Source: an uncultured Bacilli bacterium (GTDB lineage: Bacteria > Bacillota_I > Bacilli_A > RF39 > UBA660). Taken from it: a DNA stretch of 6,233 nucleotides. The stretch lies in the NCBI GenBank assembly GCA_934096025.1, contig CAKOLP010000059.1, forward strand, positions 1 to 6,233, written 5' to 3'. The position numbers and the translations under genes are program-made. Under the pieces are notes generated by a model. It ran no database searches. It was not told where the DNA came from and saw nothing but the letters and a program-made list of their open reading frames with translations. Below, piece by piece: positions 1 to 5,422 of the stretch (its first letter is position 1; every line of letters starts with the position of its first letter).

Positions 1-20
1 AAAAATTACCTTTTCCAAAA

Positions 21-73
21 CAAAAAAAAGAAAAGAAAAAGGCTGTATGAAATTACTTTATTTCATTACAGCC
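21..73 (-). terminator. Rho-independent terminator of the tail/lysis operon
   Basis: Read on the minus strand, bases 73 to 60 and 53 to 41 form an inverted repeat (GGCTGTAATGAAAT against ATTTCATACAGCC). It is about 13 pairs with a single one-base bulge and a loop of six bases. The base of the stem is GC-rich (GGCTG/CAGCC). A T-rich tract with a few C interruptions follows at once, from 40 to about 21. This is the classical layout of an intrinsic terminator for leftward transcription. No T-tract follows the hairpin on the plus strand, so it looks one-directional. It lies about 180 bases after the endolysin stop and plausibly ends the late transcript. Confidence 0.87.
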
Positions 74-253
74 CCTTAATGTTCATCTGGTGGAGAATGT
101 GAGCACTGGAAATTAATTAAAATACCGTACTTTAGGGACTTGATTACTATGATTTTTTCCTCATTTTTTATATTTTGTATAATTTTTCATAGTTTCCATG
201 GTAAAAATATGGTAATTTTCTATAACAATATTTTTGCCTATTTTAATTATAAT
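74..253. other. Non-coding interval between endolysin and terminator
   Basis: I see no convincing gene in these 180 bases. Bases 81 to 110 are close to 50% GC by direct count, clearly richer than their surroundings, and the remainder is very T/A-rich. On the minus strand a frame stays open from about 183 down to a TAA at 78..76, just before the terminator stem, but it has no ATG, GTG or TTG start near its beginning and no ribosome site. On the plus strand a frame is open from about 79 to 280, with its first ATG only at 149. The interval could be a 3' untranslated region, a decayed gene end, or part of a phage attachment region; nothing here decides between these. Confidence 0.5.
200..238. repeat. 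AT-rich inverted repeat after endolysin stop
   Basis: Bases 200 to 210 (GGTAAAAATAT) and 228 to 238 (ATATTTTTGCC) can pair over 11 positions with one wobble pair, around a 17-base loop. The repeat starts about 15 bases beyond the endolysin stop codon in the direction of transcription. No T-tract follows it, so it is not a good intrinsic terminator. It may be a weak 3'-end stabilising hairpin, or a chance feature of AT-rich DNA. Confidence 0.35.
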
Positions 254-940
254 TTACTCGGTAAAACCCATTTGTTTTAGCTTTGCTAAAGTTAATGGTC
301 CGATACAACCATCAGCTTCTAAACCTGTTCTATGTTGAAATTCTTTTATAGAAGCTTCAATATATTTTCCGTAGTAATTACCTAAAGCCTGTCTTTTAGT
401 ATACGCAGGAAAATTTTTATACATAAATTTAGCTATTTTGGCTATTCCATCACTTTGGTCGCCAAATTTAATATATCCTCTTGACCCTAAAATACTTTTT
501 GAATTTGTTTTATTAGTTCCCTCTTTATAATCATATTTTTCTGGATCCAACCACGTTTCGCCACCTATATCTTTTAAACATAAATGTAAATGAACACCAT
601 TAGCTCTACCAGTTTTACCAGTATAACCTAAAATAGTATCATGATTTACACTTTGCCCTATTTTAACACAAATACTATCTAAATGGCAATAATACAATTG
701 TTTACCTATTCTAGGATATTCTATAACTACACATTTAGCTCCATAACTATCAGTATAAACGCTTGTAACTTTTCCATATTCTAAAGGATACTGTGCCCAT
801 TTTTCACCCTTAGTGGAATAATCTGTTCCACTATGGAATGAATTAGTTTTACCAGCACTAGTCGTAATTATTTTTCTATAACCAAATTTACTAGTTAAAG
901 TATAATCATCTCTTTTAAATGTTCTACTCGCTAACTTCAT
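254..940 (-). CDS. Phage endolysin: M23 (LytM-type) endopeptidase with C-terminal peptidoglycan-binding domain
   Basis: This is the enzyme that breaks the host wall at the end of infection, a zinc metallopeptidase expected to cut peptide cross-links of peptidoglycan. Residues about 15 to 135 form the M23 domain. It shows HxxxD (His36, Asp40), a YxHL-like segment with His86, and the HxH motif VHLHL (His117, His119). By the family pattern His36, Asp40 and His119 bind zinc, and His86 and His117 are catalytic. A linker rich in Lys, Asn and Ser (about 138 to 152) leads to a peptidoglycan-binding_1-like domain (about 155 to 225) with conserved EFQxRTGLxxDGxIGP spacing. There is no signal peptide or membrane segment, so export needs the nearby holin. 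I chose the ATG at 940 rather than the TTG at 943 because GGAGGAGGT at 957..949 lies 8 bases from it. The start overlaps the end of the small acidic gene. All active-site residues are present, so the enzyme looks intact. Confidence 0.95.
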   Translation of the reverse strand: MKLASRTFKRDDYTLTSKFGYRKIITTSAGKTNSFHSGTDYSTKGEKWAQYPLEYGKVTSVYTDSYGAKCVVIEYPRIGKQLYYCHLDSICVKIGQSVNHDTILGYTGKTGRANGVHLHLCLKDIGGETWLDPEKYDYKEGTNKTNSKSILGSRGYIKFGDQSDGIAKIAKFMYKNFPAYTKRQALGNYYGKYIEASIKEFQHRTGLEADGCIGPLTLAKLKQMGFTE

Positions 941-1037
941 CAATAATTACCTCCTCCATACCATCTGGTATAATTCCATACATTTCTTCTAAATCTTCTT
1001 TATTCTCATCTGTGATTATAATATTTAATTCTTCCAT
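924..1037 (-). CDS. Small, very acidic protein (37 aa) between holin and endolysin
   Basis: The reading frame is ATG at 1037 to TAG at 926..924 and encodes 37 residues, starting MEELNIIITDEN and ending DEVSE. AAGGAG at 1050..1045, inside the last codons of the holin gene, lies 7 bases before the ATG, which is ideal spacing. It begins one base after the holin stop and overlaps the endolysin start by 17 bases. Its codons 27 to 30 (ATG GAG GAG GTA) form the endolysin ribosome site. It has 14 Asp/Glu and one Lys, with no membrane segment and no cysteine. I do not recognise the family. It may be a functional small protein (for example a lysis or endolysin modulator, which is speculation), or mainly a leader whose translation opens the endolysin start. 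The strong ribosome site and exact fit between neighbours make it likely to be translated. Confidence 0.72.
   Translation of the reverse strand: MEELNIIITDENKEDLEEMYGIIPDGMEEVIIDEVSE
949..957 (-). promoter_or_regulatory. Ribosome binding site of the endolysin, nested in the small acidic gene
   Basis: Minus-strand GGAGGAGGT lies 8 bases before the ATG at 940 and 5 bases before the TTG at 943, which favours the ATG. It encodes residues within MEEV of the upstream 37-residue protein, so ribosomes translating that gene pass over this site. Confidence 0.8.
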
Positions 1038-1038
1038 G

Positions 1039-1296
1039 TTAATTCTCCTTTTTATTTTTTATATTTATTAAATCGGCAATTCCCCCAGCTCCCATTGTAG
1101 ATATTAAACAAAGAACTAGAGATTGCATCAAATTAGTTTCAACATTAGTAAAATAACAAATTAATCCCGCCAATAATCCAATTGTTACATTTTGAATTGG
1201 AATATATTTATTAGGCAATTTTTCAACAAATATTTTTGTAATTGCCCCAAAAATGTATGCTACTAAAGCTACTATAATTGCATAAGTTATTTCCAT
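1039..1296 (-). CDS. Phage holin with three predicted membrane helices
   Basis: This is a small membrane protein that should form the timed lesion in the cytoplasmic membrane and let the endolysin out. The 85 residues show three hydrophobic segments at about 4 to 23, 33 to 51 and 56 to 76. The charged segment between helices one and two contains KLPNKYIPIQN, and the tail is short, lysine-rich and hydrophilic (IKNKKEN). Length, helix number and the PNKYIP loop fit small phage holins of the Hol44-like (holin superfamily V, Phage_holin_5_2) kind, although I cannot run a profile to confirm the family. The position directly before the endolysin supports the role. The start ATG at 1296 shares one base with the stop of the preceding gene (TAATG), with GAGG at 1307..1304 seven bases upstream. 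The alternative would be an unrelated small membrane protein. Confidence 0.85.
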   Translation of the reverse strand: MEITYAIIVALVAYIFGAITKIFVEKLPNKYIPIQNVTIGLLAGLICYFTNVETNLMQSLVLCLISTMGAGGIADLINIKNKKEN

Positions 1297-1613
1297 TATA
1301 TTTCCTCACTTTCTATATTAACTAAATAATTATTATCTATATTATTATTTATTAACTTTTCACAGTATTTTTTTGTTAATGAATTATAACCCGAAGAAAG
1401 ATATACATCACAAGCTGAGGTTCTCTCTCCAAGAGGTATACCAGCATTCCATATTACACTTTTTAAAGACATTTGCTGCGTAGTTTTTACAGTATCAAGT
1501 ATATTGTCATATTTATTTATTGTATTATGTAAAAACATAAATAAACTAACAAAAATACCTATTAAAAAGCTAATTAATAAATATTTTTCTTTTACTCTTT
1601 TTAAAATTTCCAT
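1296..1613 (-). CDS. Single-pass membrane protein of the lysis module, function unknown
   Basis: This 105-residue protein has a short basic N-terminus (MEILKRVKEK), one hydrophobic helix at about 11 to 29, and a soluble part on what is probably the outer face. The first part of the soluble region (about 30 to 50) could be helical. It is followed by a compact stretch at about 50 to 88 containing SVIWNAGIPLGER and GYNSLTKKYCEKL, with cysteines at 68 and 84. The tail is rich in Asn and acidic residues. I cannot name its family. The spacing of residues 50 to 88 resembles uncharacterised short phage proteins found near lysis genes, but that is recollection, not proof. It lies between the collar-like tail gene and the holin and could be a second membrane lysis factor, an antiholin, or a minor tail chaperone. 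AAAGGA at about 1623..1618, a few bases before the ATG, supports the start. Confidence 0.83.
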   Translation of the reverse strand: MEILKRVKEKYLLISFLIGIFVSLFMFLHNTINKYDNILDTVKTTQQMSLKSVIWNAGIPLGERTSACDVYLSSGYNSLTKKYCEKLINNNIDNNYLVNIESEEI

Positions 1614-1631
1614 TTTATCCTTTCTTAGCGA

Positions 1632-2093
1632 TTAAGCTATTCTGTGCCACCTAAAACAAATTTTACTAGGCTGAACATTATTATGAGCTTGATTACCACC
1701 GACCTTATTAGTTGGAGCATAATACAACGAATCACCATTTGTTACAAATGATGCTGCATATTTATCACCTGCATTCCCAATTAAAACGTGGTGGTCGTGG
1801 CTAGGCATTTCTTCAATAGTTAAGGTATGATTTTCTTCACCAACAACTGTACCAACTGAATTATTAAATTTACTGCCACTAGTACTCGACTTAGAAACCA
1901 ATACCGTACCATCACTTTCTAATTCCCATGTCCCACCCCAACTAACATTAGGGTTAAAACTTGAATCAGAAGTTTCATAGTATTCCCCAACTGGGTGAAG
2001 CATATTAATTAATTCATTAAAATTATAATTAAGATTTGCTGCATTTATCGGAATAGCATTAGCTTCTCCTTTATTAGCAAAAACTTTTAACAT
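1632..2093 (-). CDS. Short baseplate/tail collar-like protein (gp10 C-terminal type)
   Basis: This tail-tip structural protein has 153 residues. The N-terminus (FANKGEANAIPINAANLNYNFNELI, residues 5 to about 29) is the usual attachment segment seen before collar-type domains in phage tail proteins. Residues 33 to 58 (HPVGEYYETSD then GGTWE) and the later HTLTIEEMPSHDHH at 89 to 102, GGNQAHNN at 132 to 139 and CFRWHRI at 146 to 152 match the T4 gp10 C-terminal/tail-collar pattern of Bacillota phages. In related collars the clustered histidines can bind metal; that is only possible here. No long shaft or separate receptor-binding domain is present, so this is a minimal version. AAGGAGGG ends about 10 bases before the ATG. 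It follows the hub gene after a 21-base gap. It probably caps or decorates the tip and may touch the host surface. Confidence 0.82.
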   Translation of the reverse strand: MLKVFANKGEANAIPINAANLNYNFNELINMLHPVGEYYETSDSSFNPNVSWGGTWELESDGTVLVSKSSTSGSKFNNSVGTVVGEENHTLTIEEMPSHDHHVLIGNAGDKYAASFVTNGDSLYYAPTNKVGGNQAHNNVQPSKICFRWHRIA

Positions 2094-2114
2094 AAATTAT
2101 TTTCCCTCCTTTAT

Positions 2115-4763
2115 CTATAAATTCTCGCTTGTATAACCATAAATATATAATTGTGCCAAAACACAACCTGTTGCACCATAAATACTTTGAGCATCTGTTG
2201 CAACCCCATAAGTACTTTTTAAAGCTATAGAATATGTACCTGGATTTCTTATTAAATTTAAAATATCAATTGATTTTACTTCGGATACTCCACTACCACT
2301 TCCAGTAAAACCATAATATCCAAAACAATTTGCTATTTCTGTATAATTACCAGCTAACTCATTTAAACCACCAGAAAAAGATATTTTTCTGCTAAAACTA
2401 TTATCAGTACATATATAAGCCTTTATATTTTTAGAACTTCCAGTAACTGAAACATTATTATATTCATCTGAATTAACTGATGGTATATGTCTTAAATAAA
2501 TAAAAGCTTTCTGAGGTTTAAAATTTTCTGGAATAACAAAATCTAACATTAAGTTCATTGGAATAGCAGAAGCATTGTTATATTGGTCTACATACCTATC
2601 AAATCCTAACGGCATAAAACCCTCTCCACCTAAAAACAAATTACTCCAAAGGCAACCGTTAATTGTCATTACTGACATCATTCCATCTCCACCAACAACT
2701 TTACCTCCAGATGGCAAAAATATATCACCTTTTAACGAAGCATTTTTTGCTTCTATTGACCCGTCTTCGAATACTTTAAAATTGTTATTAGCTGTTACAA
2801 TCCCCTCTAATTTTATTTTATTCGCTTTTATGCAAGCTTCCTCACTTGATAAATTTATAGAAGCCACAATTTCATTTTCATTAACTTTTTTAGAAACTTC
2901 TAAATTAATTTTATCTTCAACTTGAGAAATAGTACTATGCATTTCTACCTTAGTTGCAAATACATCTGTATAATCACTTTTTATAGCATATTTACATAAA
3001 TAATTTAAATTACTATCACTAAATGATTCTAGCCAAATCTTATTATACCCATTTGATAATTGTATTGTTAAGTCCCCAACATCTTCAATTACTTCTTTAT
3101 CCAAAGCATACATTCCATTATTATTAATACCTACTCTCCGAACTATTTTAGCTTTATTATTCTCCAATATAAATTCATCATAGACATTTGTATTTAAATA
3201 ATTTAACCAATTTATAGGCAAATGTATTTTTTGTGTTTCATTTAACTCATTTTTAATTATTAGAAAACTATCTAAAGGATATAAAGTATCTTCTGGAAAT
3301 AGATTATCTTCTGGATATAAAAGACTCATTTGCCCACTTATAGCTAACTTTAATAAATTTCCAGCAAAAGCATCTTCTATTTCTACCGAAGAAATACCAC
3401 TTATACTTTTAGTTAAATCTGCTACTGTATCAACTTTAGATACCAACTCATCATATCCCTCAATTAAACTTGTATTAATTTTCCCAGATTTAATAAAATC
3501 TGCATTAAAACTTCCATCTAAAGTCCACGCAGTTGTAAAACTTCCATCATATCCATTTTCTGAAAATGCTATACCTCCTAAACCTATTCTTAAAACATAT
3601 TTAGCTTTATCTTTAGGTAATACATCTAAAACCAAAATTTCGTTATCATCAATATAAACATGGCCAAGCTTATTAAGAGTTTGAATAATATCCTTTTGTT
3701 GATTTAATAAATCATTATTTTTAACGACTTGTGATGCTATTTTATTAACACTTTCTTTAAAAGAAAATATTTTTTGAGAAACATCTTTTTTATAATTTCC
3801 AAAAACTAAATTATCTGTTTTTTTTCTTTTATGATCATAAGTATATTCTTGTACTTCAGTAATTAAATTAACTAAAGGGTGTTTAACAATAATTTTATCG
3901 TTAATATCAAATTTTTCAGAAATATTTGTACTCATTTCATATGAAACTTTTGGATATTTATTTTCATTTAGATATTTAGTGGCTTTGCTCCTTAATTCTG
4001 CGATAAGTTCTGATTCTGTAGCATCAATAGAATTACCATCTTCATCATAATTTTCAATATCTGAAGAAAACTCTACTTTTTTTGAATATGGAATATTATA
4101 CTTAATATCTGAATTAAGACATTTTTCAGGCAATTTCAAGCCATTTTGACCAACTGGAAATAATTCTGTAACAACTTCGTTCCAATCCTCTAAAATAGAT
4201 ATATCATTTAAATTTTTTTGATAAACTAACATTTCACCAACACTATTACCTAGATTATTAGATAAAGTTATATTCCAGTTGTCTGCATCAAATGTTCCTC
4301 CCCACCGTTCTTCAATAACTGACCATGCTTCATATAGGCTTTTTAACTGAAAATAAGCAGTATTAATTCCTGTAATATCTGATGAATAAACAAAAGGACT
4401 TTCAACGTTAGTCCTTTCATTTATATATTCTAAAGCATTTAAAGCACTTTTATTAACTGGTCTTACATCATCAAGCATATAGTTTTGTGAGTCAAACATA
4501 ACATGATATGCTGTGAATTTAACGGTTGTAGCATTCTTTGTAGGATTACCTATTCTAAATGCTTGAGGGTTTATTTTAGACTTAGATTTTATTACGCATA
4601 AATCATCTTTTACTATATAATCAACATACTTTATATTAACTTCTACTTCAATATACCAGCCATTTAACGATTTTTTCTTGTACTCTTTTAACTCTATAGG
4701 ATTTATCATTATTTTCCCATTAGACTTAAAACTATTTGACTTACCCTCAAATATTTTAATCAT
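2115..4763 (-). CDS. Tail-associated hub protein (Tal), prophage endopeptidase-tail family
   Basis: This is the large tail-tip protein expected to form the hub below Dit and to lead to the host-contact domains (882 residues from the ATG at 4763). Residues 1 to about 330 match the Prophage_tail (gp27-like) architecture of Tal proteins. A helical, coiled-coil-like linker at about 335 to 365 precedes the segment with LRIGLGGIAFSENGYDG, TLDGSFNADFIKSGKIN (about 390 to 431) typical of clostridial phage minor structural proteins. Then come a module beginning with three hexapeptide repeats (482 to 499) that runs to about 604, a second helical linker, a GSIEAKNASLKG segment (about 668 to 678), and an unassigned C-terminal domain (about 695 to 882). 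I see no M23, NlpC/P60 or lysozyme catalytic motif, so peptidase activity is not evident. The ATG at 4763 is preferred over the GTG at 4772 because it overlaps the Dit stop (TAATG) and has AGGTGG 5 bases upstream. Confidence 0.92.
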   Translation of the reverse strand: MIKIFEGKSNSFKSNGKIMINPIELKEYKKKSLNGWYIEVEVNIKYVDYIVKDDLCVIKSKSKINPQAFRIGNPTKNATTVKFTAYHVMFDSQNYMLDDVRPVNKSALNALEYINERTNVESPFVYSSDITGINTAYFQLKSLYEAWSVIEERWGGTFDADNWNITLSNNLGNSVGEMLVYQKNLNDISILEDWNEVVTELFPVGQNGLKLPEKCLNSDIKYNIPYSKKVEFSSDIENYDEDGNSIDATESELIAELRSKATKYLNENKYPKVSYEMSTNISEKFDINDKIIVKHPLVNLITEVQEYTYDHKRKKTDNLVFGNYKKDVSQKIFSFKESVNKIASQVVKNNDLLNQQKDIIQTLNKLGHVYIDDNEILVLDVLPKDKAKYVLRIGLGGIAFSENGYDGSFTTAWTLDGSFNADFIKSGKINTSLIEGYDELVSKVDTVADLTKSISGISSVEIEDAFAGNLLKLAISGQMSLLYPEDNLFPEDTLYPLDSFLIIKNELNETQKIHLPINWLNYLNTNVYDEFILENNKAKIVRRVGINNNGMYALDKEVIEDVGDLTIQLSNGYNKIWLESFSDSNLNYLCKYAIKSDYTDVFATKVEMHSTISQVEDKINLEVSKKVNENEIVASINLSSEEACIKANKIKLEGIVTANNNFKVFEDGSIEAKNASLKGDIFLPSGGKVVGGDGMMSVMTINGCLWSNLFLGGEGFMPLGFDRYVDQYNNASAIPMNLMLDFVIPENFKPQKAFIYLRHIPSVNSDEYNNVSVTGSSKNIKAYICTDNSFSRKISFSGGLNELAGNYTEIANCFGYYGFTGSGSGVSEVKSIDILNLIRNPGTYSIALKSTYGVATDAQSIYGATGCVLAQLYIYGYTSENL
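3267..3320 (-). repeat. Three tandem 18-base units coding LYPEDN-type hexapeptides in Tal
   Basis: Within the hub gene, three consecutive 18-base units encode LYPEDN, LFPEDT and LYPLDS. The first two DNA units share long identical stretches (TTCCAGAAGAT against ATCCAGAAGAT), and the third has diverged more. The pattern is Leu, aromatic, Pro, any, Asp, polar. Similar Leu-Tyr-Pro repeats occur in tail proteins of Bacillota phages from general knowledge, where they mark the start of an inserted module. Confidence 0.75.
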
Positions 4764-5422
4764 TAAATCCACCTATCTTTCTTTTTAAATAAAATTTGAC
4801 AACTACCACTATTAAAAGTAATACTATTTAATCCTGGATTTAACTGTGGAAAACTAAAATCAATTTCCAAATTACTATTTCTATATAAATTTTCATAGAA
4901 AGCATTGCAATCAAAACAATCAATAATTACATAATTTTCACTATCGGGAAAACTATATTTAAATCTAACACCATTTATAGTTATATCAACAGTGCTTGAT
5001 GCTTGCTTTACTAGTTTTATTAAAGGTTTTGAAAATACATTGCCCTCATTTGTAACATTAGTTGTACATTCTACATAATCATCATTTTTTTTATACCAAA
5101 AAGGGTCTCTTTTATAATTCAAATCTATTGTCTTTATGCTTGCTGCTCTTTGAGGTTTTATTTCATCTAAAAAATATGCAGTTGTAATTTTTTCTTTGTA
5201 TTCAAGAATACCCTTACCATTTAGCCATTCATATATATCTGATATTTTACTAATATCCATCACATAAAGTTTCAAGTTACTTTCAAGGCTACTAAAATTA
5301 TTAAAAGAAAAGGAATTATCTTCATTTTTTTCGTAATTCCATGCAGCCCTAGAAATCAAATTATCTTCTTCTTCAATAATTACTTTCATATCTTTTGAAG
5401 AAATACCATTAAATACAAACAT
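4763..5422 (-). CDS. Distal tail protein (Dit), siphovirus tail component family
   Basis: Dit forms the ring joining the end of the tail tube to the tip and carries the Tal hub. The 219-residue protein follows the family order. The N-terminal half (1 to about 105) begins FVFNGISSKDMKVII and belongs to the ring-forming part. A linker holds DPFWY at 106 to 110, then NEGNVFSKPLIKL at 125 to 137. The C-terminal beta-rich half ends with FPQLNPGLNSI (191 to 201) and DRW (216 to 218). These landmarks are characteristic of PF05709-type Dit proteins. The glycine-rich loop usually seen near residue 35 is replaced by an Asn/Ser-rich stretch. I prefer the ATG at 5422 to the GTG at 5425: it shares a base with the tape measure stop (TGATG), and GAGGTGAT at 5433..5426 is well placed for it. 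Its own stop overlaps the hub start. Confidence 0.9.
   Translation of the reverse strand: MFVFNGISSKDMKVIIEEEDNLISRAAWNYEKNEDNSFSFNNFSSLESNLKLYVMDISKISDIYEWLNGKGILEYKEKITTAYFLDEIKPQRAASIKTIDLNYKRDPFWYKKNDDYVECTTNVTNEGNVFSKPLIKLVKQASSTVDITINGVRFKYSFPDSENYVIIDCFDCNAFYENLYRNSNLEIDFSFPQLNPGLNSITFNSGSCQILFKKKDRWI
4769..4774 (-). promoter_or_regulatory. Ribosome binding site that decides the Tal start
   Basis: Minus-strand AGGTGG lies 5 bases before the ATG at 4763 and physically overlaps the alternative GTG at 4772. The GTG therefore cannot use it, and this favours the ATG start. The site lies within the last codons of Dit, which suggests coupled translation. Confidence 0.65.

Noticed and set aside
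76..183. Minus-strand open frame ending just before the terminator
   Set aside because: It has no ATG, GTG or TTG in a usable position and no ribosome site. It could be a gene remnant but cannot be called a gene.
163..199. Minus-strand 12-codon frame from ATG at 199
   Set aside because: It is too short, has no ribosome site, and lies in AT-rich DNA where such frames arise by chance.
1..253. Attachment site or tRNA fragment at the end of the lysis module
   Set aside because: Prophage ends often lie near here, but I see no tRNA-like T-arm or acceptor sequence and no direct repeat partner within the window.
149..280. Plus-strand 43-codon hydrophobic frame
   Set aside because: It is mostly a reading of T-rich DNA, has only a weak AGGGA far upstream, runs convergently into the endolysin end and resembles no known small membrane protein I can name.
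1632..2114. Diversity-generating retroelement target at the end of the collar-like gene
   Set aside because: No reverse transcriptase, template repeat or accessory gene is visible in the window, and the C-terminus is a normal gp10-type ending.
2575..2925. Plus-strand open frame of 116 codons inside the Tal gene
   Set aside because: It lies wholly opposite the well-supported hub gene, has no ribosome site I can see and a low-complexity Pro/Ser/Leu-rich product. It is an antisense shadow.
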